Positions 17,393 to 26,977 of a stretch of DNA of 56,945 nucleotides are shown piece by piece. The stretch comes from Candidatus Synechococcus spongiarum SP3. Lineage in GTDB: Bacteria > Cyanobacteriota > Cyanobacteriia > PCC-6307 > Cyanobiaceae. Position 1 is the first letter of the stretch. Each line of letters begins with the position of its first letter. The notes below the pieces were generated by a model. The model saw nothing but the letters and a program-made list of their open reading frames with translations, was not told where the DNA came from and did not search any database. The position numbers and the translations under genes are program-made. The stretch spans positions 1 to 56,945 of the forward strand of contig JXQG01000004.1 in NCBI GenBank assembly GCA_001007665.1, written 5' to 3'.

Positions 17393-18801
17393 GTTCTGCT
17401 GAGCTGTTCCAGGGTGGCCTGGATCTGTTGGCCGTGGCTCTGCTGGCGCTTGGCATCAAGGGCTTGTCAAAAATCCGCTCTGCCCGGGCCGCCAACCAGT
17501 TGGCGGCCAGCGCCATGGTCCTGGCCGTGGTTGGTCTCCTGGTCAATGCCCAACCCGCTGCAGTGGCCTGGATCTGGATGGCGGGGGGCGCCGCCGTGGG
17601 CGGAGTGTTGGGGGCGGTGACCGCCCGACTGGTTCCCATGACCGCCATGCCGGAGACCGTGGCGTTGTTCAACGGCTGTGGGGGCACCTCTTCCCTCCTG
17701 GTGGCTCTGGGCGTACTGTTGGCCGCCAAGGGGGATGGCCTCACCCCCAACCTGCTGGTGCTGGTCTCCATTGGCTTTTCCATTGTGGTGGGCGCCATCA
17801 CCTGCACCGGCTCGATGGTGGCCATGGGCAAGTTGCAGGGATGGTTGCCGACACCCGGCTGGATGATGAGCCGCTGGCGCCACGGTTGCAACATTGCCCT
17901 GGCCACCGTTGTGCTTCTGGCCGCTGTGCTGACAGTGGGGGGTTCCAGTGATGCACTGTGGCCTTTGGTCGCCAGCGCCAGCCTCCTGGGCATTGGTCTG
18001 ACACTCCCCATTGGCGGCGCCGATATGCCCGTGGTCATCTCGCTCCTGAATTCCTATTCAGGTGTTGCGGCGGCAGCGGCGGGTTTTGTCGTGGGCCAAC
18101 GGCTGTTGATTGTCGCTGGGGCCATGGTGGGCGCCGCGGGCTTGATTCTCACCCAGGTGATGTGCGCCGGCATGAACCGCAGCTTGCCTGCTGTGCTGTT
18201 TGGAGGCGCCCTGGGCGCACCGTCCAGTGGCAGCAAAGGGAGCAGCGAATACACCAACATCACCTCCTGCTCAGCCGAGGAGTGTGCCTTGACCCTGGAG
18301 GCCGCGGAGCGGGTCGTTGTTGTTCCTGGCTATGGCCTCGCCGTGGCGCAGGCTCAACACACCCTGCGGGAGGTGGCCCGCCTCCTGGAAAAGCATAGAG
18401 TGACGGTCACCTACGCCATTCATCCCGTGGCTGGGCGCATGCCGGGGCACATGAACGTGCTGTTGGCGGAAGCCGACGTGCCCTATGAACAACTCAGGGA
18501 GATGGACGTCATCAACCCCGAATTCCCCGCAACGGACGTGGTGCTGGTGTTGGGGGCCAATGATGTGGTCAACCCCCAGGCCAAAACCGATCCTGACTCG
18601 CCGCTCTACGGGATGCCGGTGTTGGACGTGCAGGAGGCGCGGACCGTGTTTGTGGTGAAACGGGGCATGAGCGCCGGCTACTCCGGCATCAAAAACGATC
18701 TCTTCGAGCGTCCCAACACGTCCATGCTCTTTGGGGATGCCAAGCAGGTGCTCGGTAATCTTCTGGGTGAGCTGAAGATCCTGGGCGTTGGGCAACTCTG
18801 A
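17389..18801 (+). CDS. pntB: NAD(P) transhydrogenase, beta subunit
   Basis: A 470-residue beta subunit with about eight or nine membrane helices (the proton channel, dII) followed by the NADP-binding dIII domain. The latter starts near VVVPGYGLAVAQAQHTLREV and contains YAIHPVAGRMPGHMNVLLAE, VLVLGANDVVNPQAKTDPDS and VVKRGMSAGYSGIKNDLF, all typical. It starts with ATG 17389 overlapping the pntA2 stop (ATGA), so the three genes form one translationally coupled unit. Confidence 0.96.
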   Translation: MSSAELFQGGLDLLAVALLALGIKGLSKIRSARAANQLAASAMVLAVVGLLVNAQPAAVAWIWMAGGAAVGGVLGAVTARLVPMTAMPETVALFNGCGGTSSLLVALGVLLAAKGDGLTPNLLVLVSIGFSIVVGAITCTGSMVAMGKLQGWLPTPGWMMSRWRHGCNIALATVVLLAAVLTVGGSSDALWPLVASASLLGIGLTLPIGGADMPVVISLLNSYSGVAAAAAGFVVGQRLLIVAGAMVGAAGLILTQVMCAGMNRSLPAVLFGGALGAPSSGSKGSSEYTNITSCSAEECALTLEAAERVVVVPGYGLAVAQAQHTLREVARLLEKHRVTVTYAIHPVAGRMPGHMNVLLAEADVPYEQLREMDVINPEFPATDVVLVLGANDVVNPQAKTDPDSPLYGMPVLDVQEARTVFVVKRGMSAGYSGIKNDLFERPNTSMLFGDAKQVLGNLLGELKILGVGQL

Positions 18802-18812
18802 CACGGAGAAGC

Positions 18813-19739
18813 ATGGATCATCAACACGGTCGTTTGCTGGTGGTGGGGGGGACCCACGGCAATGAGCGCACAGCACCCTGGATCTTGCAGTGCTGGGAGG
18901 CCCAACCTGCGCTGTTCGCCTCCCCCCTACCCACCACCAACTGCATCGGCAACCCCGAAGCCTATGGGGCCAATCGCCGCTACATGGATCGAGATCTGAA
19001 CCGCTGTTTCACAGAGGCGCTGTTGAGGGATCGGAACTGCACCGTCCGTGAGGTCAGCCGCGCCCGGGAGTTGGTGGATACGTACGGACCCAACGGAAAG
19101 AATCCCCACAGCCTGGTTCTGGATCTGCATACCACCACAGCGGCCATGGGCTCATCGGTGGTGGTTTGTGGAGAGCGTCCTGTGGATCTTGCCTTGGCGG
19201 CGCTGGTGCATCAGGCCATTGGCATACCGATCTATCTCTTCCGGATCAACGAGGAGCATCCTGAGGAGTGTGGTTTTTTGGTGCGGCGTTGGCCCTGCGG
19301 TTTGGTGCTGGAGGTGGGGCCGGTGGCGCAAGGCATTGTGGACATGGGGACCGTCCGAAAAACAGCTGCTTGCCTGGAAAGTGTGCTGGCGGTGCTGGGG
19401 GACTGTCTGAGAAGTAAGGCCAAGCTGCCAGAGTCCGTGGTGGTTCACCGTCATCTGGCCAGCCTGGACTGGCCACGGGACGGGGACGGCCGTCGGATTG
19501 CAGGTCTGCATCCGGATCGCTCCCAGTGGGACTGGACCGTTTTGCTTCCGGGAGACCCGTTGTTTCTCATGGAGACCGGCGAGACCATCGCCTACCAAGG
19601 GGAAGAACCCGTCTGGCCCGTGTTTTGCAACGAAGCCTCCTACGAGGAAAAGGGCATTGCCCTGAGCCTGACCCAACGGGAGATCAAGACACCACCAGCC
19701 GATGGACTGGAGGCTTTGTTGGCCCTACTCGGGTCTTAA
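18813..19739 (+). CDS. Aspartoacylase (zinc carboxypeptidase-like)
   Basis: A 308-residue protein of the aspartoacylase/AstE family, zinc enzymes that hydrolyse N-acyl amino acids such as N-acetylaspartate. The zinc ligands fit GGTHGNERTAP (His and Glu) and the later His in DLHTTTAAMG. NRRYMDRDLNRCF supplies substrate-binding residues, and the acidic catalytic region is near LEVGPVAQGIVD. Marine picocyanobacteria commonly carry this gene, though its natural substrate there is unclear to me. It follows pntB by 11 bases with a good GGAGA ribosome-binding site, so it may be cotranscribed with the transhydrogenase. Confidence 0.9.
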   Translation: MDHQHGRLLVVGGTHGNERTAPWILQCWEAQPALFASPLPTTNCIGNPEAYGANRRYMDRDLNRCFTEALLRDRNCTVREVSRARELVDTYGPNGKNPHSLVLDLHTTTAAMGSSVVVCGERPVDLALAALVHQAIGIPIYLFRINEEHPEECGFLVRRWPCGLVLEVGPVAQGIVDMGTVRKTAACLESVLAVLGDCLRSKAKLPESVVVHRHLASLDWPRDGDGRRIAGLHPDRSQWDWTVLLPGDPLFLMETGETIAYQGEEPVWPVFCNEASYEEKGIALSLTQREIKTPPADGLEALLALLGS

Positions 19740-19774
19740 GAATCGTTCTCGGGTCCCGTACCCCCACGATTCTT
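19738..19774 (+). terminator. Possible hairpin terminator after aspartoacylase
   Basis: A 9-base inverted repeat (AAGAATCGT ... ACGATTCTT) starts inside the aspartoacylase stop codon, with a smaller GGGT/ACCC stem nested in its 19-base loop. There is no strong run of T after it, so it may act as an RNA 3'-end stabiliser rather than an intrinsic terminator. The rest of 19775-19976 shows no gene. Confidence 0.4.
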
Positions 19775-19976
19775 CACGTGAGGGTCACGTCTGTCAGCAG
19801 GGATGGGAATAGCAGACCCTCTCACTCCAGTAGACAACCGCACCTTGCGCCTCCAACTCACGACGGCGGTGACGTGCCTCGTGGAAAGCCACAGTTTCGT
19901 GGTTTCGATCACCAGAGAGAGACCAACTGATCCGAACCATTGCGCCTCACAGCGGAAACAACAGCGCTCGCATCTT

Positions 19977-20011
19977 AAAACAGTGACCAGGAACACAATT
20001 CCTGGTCACTG
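19977..20011 (-). terminator. Intrinsic terminator of tRNA-Thr
   Basis: A perfect 13-base-pair stem (CAGTGACCAGGAA / TTCCTGGTCACTG) with a 5-base loop (CACAA) lies 8 bases beyond the 3' end of the tRNA. On the minus strand it is followed by TTTTAAG. The stem, short loop and T-run are what a factor-independent terminator requires. Confidence 0.8.
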
Positions 20012-20019
20012 TGCCATCA

Positions 20020-20092
20020 AGCCGCTGACCGGACTTGAACCGACGACCCACGCTTTACGAAAGCGTTGCTCTACCAGCTGAGCTACAGCGGC
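20020..20092 (-). tRNA. tRNA-Thr (anticodon CGU)
   Basis: On the minus strand, 73 bases fold as a complete cloverleaf. The acceptor stem GCCGCTG pairs with CAGCGGC. The D-loop contains AGCTGGTAGAGC. The anticodon arm ACGCTTTCGTAAAGCGT carries CGT (CGU in RNA), which reads ACG codons for threonine. The T-arm has the invariant GTTCAAGTC. The discriminator base is U, and CCA is not encoded. A strong hairpin terminator follows. Confidence 0.96.
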
Positions 20093-20132
20093 TGACCATG
20101 GAATCCTAAGTTAGCGCCAGCCCAAATCACCC

Positions 20133-20435
20133 ATGACCTCTCCACCGAAAGATCCTCTTGATCCCCAACTCAAAGCCAAACTTCAACAAGAATTAAAGAC
20201 CCCATGGCAGAGCCTGCGGCGTGCGCTTTGGCTTGCGTTGGAGACCTCGGCAGCCTTGGGGTTGGCGATCATGGCGTTGCGACTTGCCGGTGGAGAAGCG
20301 GTGCGCCTGAATGATGCCCTCGTCCAAATAGGCGCAGTGGTGCTGTTTGGCTATTTGCTCTGGAAGGATCGCTCCCCAAGGCCGGAGGCCAACCCCAAGC
20401 AGAGCCAGGGCAGCAGGTCCCGGAAGAGGCTCTGA
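20133..20435 (+). CDS. DUF3493 family small membrane protein
   Basis: A 100-residue protein. The motif LDPQLKAKLQQELKTPWQSLRRALWLALETSAALG followed by two short hydrophobic segments and a basic tail (residues ~80-100) matches the cyanobacterial/plastid DUF3493 family (relatives of the plant LOW PSII ACCUMULATION 3-type proteins have been named from it). Two probable membrane helices span about residues 30-50 and 60-78. No catalytic motif is seen. It faces infB tail to tail (17 bases between stops). Confidence 0.75.
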   Translation: MTSPPKDPLDPQLKAKLQQELKTPWQSLRRALWLALETSAALGLAIMALRLAGGEAVRLNDALVQIGAVVLFGYLLWKDRSPRPEANPKQSQGSRSRKRL

Positions 20436-20452
20436 CGCTGAAGATCCTCCAA

Positions 20453-23400
20453 CTAGACACTCAACGTCCGCTTCACCATGACCATGGAGAAGGCTTCCAG
20501 TCGGTCTCCCTCCTGCCAATCCGTGAAGCGGCTCACGCCCACGCCACACTCGTAGCCGGAACTGACTTCCTTCACCCCATCCTTGATGCGCCGGAGAGAA
20601 TCCAAGTCCCCCTCGTAGAGCACTTGACTGCCACGATGCACCCGTAACCGGCAGTTGCGCTGCAACTTGCCTTCCGTGACATAGCATCCGGCAACGGCGC
20701 CGTTGCCGATGGAGAAGACAGCACGCACCTCTGCCCAGCCCAGGGTTTCTTCGACCAGCTCCGGTTCCAGAAGGCCTTCCATGGCCCCCTGGATGTCCTC
20801 CAACAGCTTGTAGATGACGTCGTAGTTGCGCACATCCACGGATGCGGCTTCTGCGGCCCGTCGCGCCCCACTGGCCATGGAGGTGTTAAAGCCGATGACA
20901 ACGGCGCCGGAGGCTGTGGCCAAATCAACGTCGGTTTCCGTGATCTCTCCGGGGGAAGACAACAAGACACGGATCTGCACCTCTTCTTGAGAGAGCTGCT
21001 CCAGAGATCCCAGAATGGCCTCCAGAGACCCCTGAACATCGGTCTTGAGAATGAGGTTGAGTTCCTTGAGCTCCCCTTCGGCAGCTTGATCCGACAAGGC
21101 CGTGAGGCTGACGCGACGACTGGCCATCTGCTGGGCCAGCCGGGCCGCACGGGCATCACTGACCCTGTCACTGACCACAGTGCGGGCTGCCCTTTCATCT
21201 TCGAACACCTCAAAGGCATCTCCCGCCGTAGGCACTTCACTAAAGCCAAGGGCTTCCACGGCAGCGGAAGGAAGAGCCTCCATGAGCCGCTCACCCCGGT
21301 CGTTGACCATGGCCCGAACCTTGCCCAGCACCGGTCCGGCAGCAATCACGTCACCGGGCCGCAGGGTGCCGTTCTGAACCAACAACGTGGCCACCGGACC
21401 CTTGGCTTTGTCCAAGTGGGCCTCCACGACGGTTCCCCTGGCCAGGCGCTCGGGATTGGCTTGCAGATCCTCCACGTCACTGACCAGAAGGATCATCTCC
21501 AGCAACTTGTCAATGTTCTGGCCCTTGAGTGCGCTGACAGGGACCATGACCGTGTCACCCCCCCAATCCTCACTCATCAAATCGTGCTCAGCCAGCTCCT
21601 GGCGCACGCGGTCCGGATTGGCGCCCTCCTTATCCATCTTGTTGATGGCCACCACGATGGGCACCTCCGCAGCGCACGCATGGCTGATGGCCTCAATGGT
21701 TTGCGGGCGTACCCCATCATCAGCGGCAACCACCAGGACAGCAATGTCGGTTACCTTGGTTCCCCGGGCCCGCATGGCCGTGAAGGCCTCGTGGCCAGGG
21801 GTATCCAGGAAGGTGATGAGAGCAGGCTTCTCCTCGTGGACCACCTCCACTTGGTAGGCGCCGATGTGCTGGGTAATGCCGCCAGCCTCTCCTGCCGCCA
21901 CACGGGTGCTGCGAATGGCGTCCAGCAAGCTGGTCTTGCCGTGGTCCACATGGCCCATCACCGTCACCACGGGTGGACGCCGACTGAGGTTCTCAAGATC
22001 TTCGTCCTCAATCATGGCAACGGTCTTCTTGGCCGCGGCCACAACGTCGTCCTCCACAACCGGCACCCCAAACTCCTCGGCCACCTTCTCGATGGCAGGC
22101 AGATCCAGGGATTGGGTCACCGTTGCCGAGATGCCTTTGAAGAACAGGGACTTGATGATGTCCGAGCTGTCCACGCCAAGGGCCTCGGCCAACTCCTGGA
22201 CCGTCAAGTTGCCTTCCGGAACCACAAGTATTTCGGGACGCTGCTGCTTGGCCTCCCGTGCCTGACGCAGTTCCATGGCCCGCCGCCGTTGCCGCTGCCG
22301 GGCCGTCTCCTTGGCTTTCTTGCGTCGTTTTGCCTTGATTACGGGTTGCTCTGTCGTACCCTGGGGCTTGCCGGAAGGGCGGGCCAAGGACGCGGAAAGC
22401 ACCGCAGCAGTCCCTTCACTGGCAAAGCCTTCGCCAGCATTTACGTCTTCGTCATGAATACCGATAATGTGAACCTTGGTGCGCTGCTTGCTGGCTGCGC
22501 CGCCGCCACGCCGCAACTGCTCCAGGCGCGCCGAATCATCCCAATCGTGGCGCCTGCCTCGCCCACCGGCGCCAGGGCGGGAGCGACTGCCAGGGACACC
22601 GCTTCGGGGCGGGCTCGGCCGGCGAGGTGGCGTGGGGGATGCTGGGGTGGTTTTGGAGTCGGCCTTGGGACGCGCCGCAGTCGTTGTGGAGCCCAAGCTC
22701 GCCTCCTTGCCCAGAACTTCACTGGGCGCCGCGGGACGTCGCACCCCTGGGGGCAATCCTCCCTGGAGGCGTTCGGATCCTGATCCTCCCGGACGGCTAA
22801 TGCCCGGAGGCCCACCTGCGGTGCGACGCGAAGGGCGGCCAACGAGCTCTGACGAGCGGGGCTCGGTCGGCTTGGCGCGACGCTCACCAGTTACGGGGCT
22901 GGCCCGCACGGCTGAGTTGCCACTGGTGGCGCCCGTGCGCTGAAGCCGCCCCACGAGTTCCGGATGGCTCTGCTGTGCTGGTGCATCTACCACTCCGGGG
23001 CGCTGCGCTGCGCCAGGGTCGCCTGCTCTGGCACTGGGACGGCGCGCCACGATTTGGGGTTGCCGTACGGGCGGTTGCGCCTGGGGCGTGGATTGCGCCA
23101 ATCGGGTGCCATCAGGACGTCCCACCAACGCTGACGACCGGGAACGCGGCATCCCGGATGCCACCACAGAGCGTGGCGGCCTTGCACTGGGGCGACGGGG
23201 TGGTTGATCCACTGCCTTGGCAGGCTGTGGGGGGCGACTGGGGCCGCTGGGAGCCTCAGGGGCGGCAGATAGGGGTGGTTTGGCTGGGGGAACCTTTGCC
23301 GACTTGCTTCTTGGGCGAGAGCGTTGATCCTTCTCCAGCCTCCTGGAAGTTGATGGGGAAGTTGGGGATATGGGGCCGGTGTGACCGTTCGGCTTGCGAA

Positions 23401-24439
23401 CCGGCTTCTCGGTAACAGGGGATTTGGCGGCCGCAGGTTTTGGCGGCGCCATGAGTTGGGGCGGCTGCTTGGCTACTGGCTGCTTGGCCACCTTGTCCGG
23501 TGGATGTGCATCCTTGGGACGGCGATTGCCGGCTGAGGAGGATTGCCGTGCCACCCTGGTCTGCTTTGTGACAGCAGTTGACGGCTTTAAACGCTTGCCG
23601 ACAACAGATGGTGGCCTGACCACCACAGGACTTCCCTTCGCTTTGGACGGCTTGTCCTCAGCCGCCGCGGCTCTGGAAGACTTTGGTGGCGCAGGGGGCT
23701 GGATCACGGTGGGCCGCACCAGCTTGGGCTTCCGGGATGGCCTTGGTTCCGCAGATGGCGGTTTCACCACCGGCAGACCTGTCTTTGCCCTGGCTGCTAT
23801 CCCCTTGCCAGCAGTCTTGCTTGTGACCGGCTGGTCCGCTGTTCTGGTCTTGACCTTGACCACACTGGGGCGCCGCGGATCCTTCCTGGCCGCAGGAGGG
23901 GTGGCCAGCCTGACAGGCCCGGGGGCTGGCTCCCTGGCTGGTTTGGACGGCTTGCTATGGAGTTTCTTCGGGTCAGCAGGAGATGACTTGAGGACCGTAC
24001 GTGCTTTTGTGGCGATTTTGCCCCGACCCGTAGCGTCCACTGCAGGAGCGCCAGGGGTGGGTTTGCGGGGGGCGGAGGCTTGGTCCGGTGTGGGTCGTGT
24101 GGTCACCGCCGTCTTGGTTTTCACCCGGACTGTGAACGGTTTGCCGGTTGGTTTGGCTTGCTTGGGGGCTGGTTGAGCTTGCCCAGGCTTGCCCGGACCA
24201 ACAGTCTTCTCCTTTTGGGCGGCCTTGTTTTTGTAGGCGGACGCCAAATCTTCCGTCAGACGACCTTCAGCCACAAGGTGGCCGATGACGGTTTCGGCCT
24301 GCCCCTCGCTGATTGAGCTGCTGTGGTGGCTCTTGATGGGGATGGAAAGCCTCTCCGCAGCATCAAAAACAACGCGCCATGAAGGAAGGCCAAGGTCGCG
24401 CGAAAGCTCATTAATACGGACTTTGCCGCTTTTGGTCAT
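20453..24439 (-). CDS. infB: Translation initiation factor IF-2, with enlarged N-terminal region
   Basis: The GTPase that places initiator tRNA on the 30S subunit. The core is complete: G1 [18 protein letters not shown] near residue 826, [30 protein letters not shown], then domains II-IV with the conserved ending in [20 protein letters not shown] bacterial IF2_N domain precedes the core ([20 protein letters not shown]), and another IF2_N-like block is at the very start ([17 protein letters not shown]). Between them lie ~600 residues rich in Pro, Ala, Lys and Arg that are probably disordered. At 1328 aa it is long even for picocyanobacteria (commonly ~1000-1150). It is the last gene of rimP-nusA-ylxR-infB. 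Confidence 0.96.
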   Translation of the reverse strand: MTKSGKVRINELSRDLGLPSWRVVFDAAERLSIPIKSHHSSSISEGQAETVIGHLVAEGRLTEDLASAYKNKAAQKEKTVGPGKPGQAQPAPKQAKPTGKPFTVRVKTKTAVTTRPTPDQASAPRKPTPGAPAVDATGRGKIATKARTVLKSSPADPKKLHSKPSKPAREPAPGPVRLATPPAARKDPRRPSVVKVKTRTADQPVTSKTAGKGIAARAKTGLPVVKPPSAEPRPSRKPKLVRPTVIQPPAPPKSSRAAAAEDKPSKAKGSPVVVRPPSVVGKRLKPSTAVTKQTRVARQSSSAGNRRPKDAHPPDKVAKQPVAKQPPQLMAPPKPAAAKSPVTEKPVRKPNGHTGPISPTSPSTSRRLEKDQRSRPRSKSAKVPPAKPPLSAAPEAPSGPSRPPQPAKAVDQPPRRPSARPPRSVVASGMPRSRSSALVGRPDGTRLAQSTPQAQPPVRQPQIVARRPSARAGDPGAAQRPGVVDAPAQQSHPELVGRLQRTGATSGNSAVRASPVTGERRAKPTEPRSSELVGRPSRRTAGGPPGISRPGGSGSERLQGGLPPGVRRPAAPSEVLGKEASLGSTTTAARPKADSKTTPASPTPPRRPSPPRSGVPGSRSRPGAGGRGRRHDWDDSARLEQLRRGGGAASKQRTKVHIIGIHDEDVNAGEGFASEGTAAVLSASLARPSGKPQGTTEQPVIKAKRRKKAKETARQRQRRRAMELRQAREAKQQRPEILVVPEGNLTVQELAEALGVDSSDIIKSLFFKGISATVTQSLDLPAIEKVAEEFGVPVVEDDVVAAAKKTVAMIEDEDLENLSRRPPVVTVMGHVDHGKTSLLDAIRSTRVAAGEAGGITQHIGAYQVEVVHEEKPALITFLDTPGHEAFTAMRARGTKVTDIAVLVVAADDGVRPQTIEAISHACAAEVPIVVAINKMDKEGANPDRVRQELAEHDLMSEDWGGDTVMVPVSALKGQNIDKLLEMILLVSDVEDLQANPERLARGTVVEAHLDKAKGPVATLLVQNGTLRPGDVIAAGPVLGKVRAMVNDRGERLMEALPSAAVEALGFSEVPTAGDAFEVFEDERAARTVVSDRVSDARAARLAQQMASRRVSLTALSDQAAEGELKELNLILKTDVQGSLEAILGSLEQLSQEEVQIRVLLSSPGEITETDVDLATASGAVVIGFNTSMASGARRAAEAASVDVRNYDVIYKLLEDIQGAMEGLLEPELVEETLGWAEVRAVFSIGNGAVAGCYVTEGKLQRNCRLRVHRGSQVLYEGDLDSLRRIKDGVKEVSSGYECGVGVSRFTDWQEGDRLEAFSMVMVKRTLSV

Positions 24440-24689
24440 GCGTACTCCAAATGAGCGATGAGGGTTGTCCCCATCGAGCCCTCCTTATGCAAGGGCCGTA
24501 AACATCTTGCCCCAGGGAAGGCGAGTACTCCTTGAGAGCCTCACCAAAACCTTGGCCCCACAAGACTTTCCTTCAGAAAAGCTTGTAGAAGAGGACCACT
24601 TGAGCCTGCAGGATAGAAGCCATGGGGCTTGGGGTATCGGCCTGGAGCGTGAGCGTAGGACCAAACTGCTGCGGCACTTGAGAGCAGCG

Positions 24690-24992
24690 TCATGCTACAG
24701 GAGAATCTTGATCCAGATCCCTGTTGTCCGGTTCAACTTTGTCCAACGCAGCCGCCAACGTGGCGTCAATGGCGGGATGATTGGGGATGCGCAAGCTTTT
24801 CTGGACGCGTTTCCGTCGCCGTGCGTCCTGTAAGCAACGCTTGGAGCGGCACACGTAGGCGGAGCGGCCAAACCCCTGACCCAGACCAATCTCTCCGGCT
24901 GTCAACCGCACCAGGCGCAACATACGGGTGCGGTCCTGCAGGCATGCACAACTCACACAACGTCTCACAACGGGCTTGTGGGTGGCTTTCAT
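24690..24992 (-). CDS. ylxR: YlxR family (DUF448) RNA-binding protein
   Basis: A ~100-residue basic protein with the YlxR signature: VVRRCVSCACLQDRTRMLRL near the start and a later GRSAYVCRSKRCLQDARRR. YlxR proteins sit between nusA and infB in many bacteria and are thought to bind RNA or modulate RNase P. I start at ATG 24992, which overlaps the nusA stop by four bases (ATGA); an ATG at 25007 is five codons earlier. About 250 bases separate its stop from infB, where I see no gene. Confidence 0.9.
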   Translation of the reverse strand: MKATHKPVVRRCVSCACLQDRTRMLRLVRLTAGEIGLGQGFGRSAYVCRSKRCLQDARRRKRVQKSLRIPNHPAIDATLAAALDKVEPDNRDLDQDSPVA

Positions 24993-26317
24993 TGCTGTTG
25001 CTGCCAAAGCGTTTGACCATCAAGGTCATCCCGTTGTGGATAAAGCTCCCGCAGACGGGCATCCTCCTCGGCGCGCATGGCCTGTTCCGCCTTGATGCGC
25101 TCTTCTGTTTCCACTTGCGCTTTTTCCTCCTTCTGCCGCTGCGCAATGAGCTTGGCTACCACGGCTTCCTCTTTCCCCTGGTTATACTCCGCCGAATTTT
25201 TAATATCGATCTTCCAGCCCGTGAGTCGCGCAGCCAGGCGGACGTTTTGTCCCTGACGGCCAATGGCCAGGCTCAACTGATCCGGGGGGACCAGCACATG
25301 GGCATAATGAGCTTCAGGATCCACCAGCCGCACCTGGCCTACCTTTGCGGGGCTTAGAGAATGGGCAATGTATTGTGCCGGATCCGCCGACCAGCGGATC
25401 ACGTCAATCTTCTCGCCCCGGAGTTCGTTGACCACCTGTTGGATCCGGGAACCACGCGCCCCAATACAGGCGCCCACAGGGTCCACTTCCCGCTCCGTGC
25501 TGTCTACAGACACCTTGGTTCGTGTCCCCACAGAGCGGGAGGGAGGGTTGGCTTCTCGGGCAACAGCCACAATGCGCACAGACCCCTCCTGGATTTCAGG
25601 CACCTCGTTCTCGAAAAGGTAGACCACCAGTCCTGCGTTGGCGCGTGAGACAAACAGCTGAGGTCCTCGCCGCGGCACCTCCGACACCTCCTTGAGAAAC
25701 ACACGGAAGGTGGCATTGGCGCGATAGTTGTCATTGGGAAGCTGATCCCGCCGTGGAAGTTCTGCCTCCACTTCCGGCCGCCCAAGGCCGGAGCTGACCG
25801 CCATGATCACGCTCTGGCGCTCAAAACGCAGGACGCGGGCAGTGAGCACAGGGTCGTCCAGGTCCGCGAACTCTTCCTGGATCATGTGGCGCTGGTGGTC
25901 CCGTAGCCGCTGAGCCAACGTCTGCTTCGTTTGCGTGGCGGCCATGCGGCCGAAGTCGTCCCGATCCGGCGTCACATCCAACACCACCGTGTCGCCAATC
26001 TGGGCATCCTCCGCCACCTGCTGCACATCGGCCAGAGCAATCTGATGGTCTTCGCTATCCACCTGGTCCACGATGATTTTGCTGGCCAGAACCCGGAAGC
26101 CTTCCTCGTCCAGGCTGAGGGAGACGTCAAAATTCGCGAAGTAATCTCCGTCAAATAGATCCTTGCTACTGCCCAGCATCTGTGTGCGCCGGTACTTTTC
26201 ATAACCCTTGAGAAGGGACTCTCGCAGAGCCTGCTCAACCGTGCTGGGGGGTAGCTTCTTTTCTTCGCTGATGTTCTCGATCAGGGCCGCCAAGCCCGGA
26301 AGCAGTACGAGCGCCAT
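24989..26317 (-). CDS. nusA: Transcription termination/antitermination factor NusA
   Basis: A ~442-residue RNA-polymerase-binding elongation and pausing factor. Order of domains: NusA N-terminal domain (LIENISEEKKLPPSTVEQAL), S1 domain (with FEDEV..I..G-like VRIVAVAREANPPSRS linker), KH1 with DPVGACIGARGSRIQQVVNE, and KH2 with LAIGRQGQNVRLAARLTGWK. There is a short charged tail after GWKIDI but no acidic C-terminal repeats, as usual in cyanobacteria. ATG 26317 gives the standard start; an in-frame ATG at 26401 lies inside rimP and is rejected. As a direct partner of RNA polymerase it is of interest next to the unusual rpoC genes in this window. Confidence 0.95.
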   Translation of the reverse strand: MALVLLPGLAALIENISEEKKLPPSTVEQALRESLLKGYEKYRRTQMLGSSKDLFDGDYFANFDVSLSLDEEGFRVLASKIIVDQVDSEDHQIALADVQQVAEDAQIGDTVVLDVTPDRDDFGRMAATQTKQTLAQRLRDHQRHMIQEEFADLDDPVLTARVLRFERQSVIMAVSSGLGRPEVEAELPRRDQLPNDNYRANATFRVFLKEVSEVPRRGPQLFVSRANAGLVVYLFENEVPEIQEGSVRIVAVAREANPPSRSVGTRTKVSVDSTEREVDPVGACIGARGSRIQQVVNELRGEKIDVIRWSADPAQYIAHSLSPAKVGQVRLVDPEAHYAHVLVPPDQLSLAIGRQGQNVRLAARLTGWKIDIKNSAEYNQGKEEAVVAKLIAQRQKEEKAQVETEERIKAEQAMRAEEDARLRELYPQRDDLDGQTLWQQQQ

Positions 26318-26354
26318 GAATGGTGTAGGTTGTGGATAACAAAAGAGTGGTTGG

Positions 26355-26822
26355 CTAGCAGGATTCGCCAGTGGTGAGCCGTACCTGAAGCACGTCGCCA
26401 CGGGGAATGCGGGTGATGCGGCCCTTGCGGTTCAGCCAGATCACCTGCTCATCCCGGCCCATTAAGGTGCCGTGGAGAACATCATGACGTCCCCGCCGCC
26501 GGCAGTGGAGCTCTACAGGGAACCCACGAAAGCTCAGGAAGTCACGATCACTGACCAGATCCTCGCTGAGGCCGGGGCTGGACACCTCCAGGACAAAAGC
26601 TGTTGCGAACAGTTCAGCTTCGTCAAGGAGAACCCCCAGGCGATGGCTGAGCCTTTCACAGTCAACGATGGATACATCACCCCCATCCAGGCGACGGATG
26701 GCCACAACCACCGCCAGCGGTTGACGGTGGGCCTGAACGGCCACATCGGACACAATCAGGGCAAGGTGCCCAGCGGCTGCCTCGGCGTGGCTGCGGATTG
26801 TGGGGATTAAGGCGTGAGCCAA
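26355..26822 (-). CDS. rimP: Ribosome maturation factor RimP
   Basis: A 155-residue 30S assembly factor. The N-terminal alpha/beta domain has VSIVDCERLSHRLGVLLDEA and FVLEVSSPGLSEDLVSDRDF (the conserved EVSSPG....L). An SH3-like C-terminal domain includes LHGTLMGRDEQVIWLNRKG. It is the first gene of the rimP-nusA-ylxR-infB operon, the standard order, with 37 bases to nusA. Confidence 0.94.
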   Translation of the reverse strand: MAHALIPTIRSHAEAAAGHLALIVSDVAVQAHRQPLAVVVAIRRLDGGDVSIVDCERLSHRLGVLLDEAELFATAFVLEVSSPGLSEDLVSDRDFLSFRGFPVELHCRRRGRHDVLHGTLMGRDEQVIWLNRKGRITRIPRGDVLQVRLTTGESC

Positions 26823-26977
26823 GGCGCTGGACCAGACAGACTCCCAGGACCAACGGAGGGGAACACTCCTCGCACGACCTTCACGGCTTCAAAGTGCTCC
26901 GGAAGCAAGCACGGACACCATGAAAATTGAACGGACCCAGTGGCAATGTGAAGCAAAACTAGCAACCTTTCAGACCA

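Noticed and set aside
19775-19976. A possible small gene between aspartoacylase and tRNA-Thr
   Set aside because: Short frames here have no family resemblance or ribosome-binding site; the sequence looks intergenic.
20987-22783. A ~600-codon plus-strand open frame opposite infB
   Set aside because: Antisense shadow of IF-2; its composition is that of a shadow frame and no start signal or family is visible.
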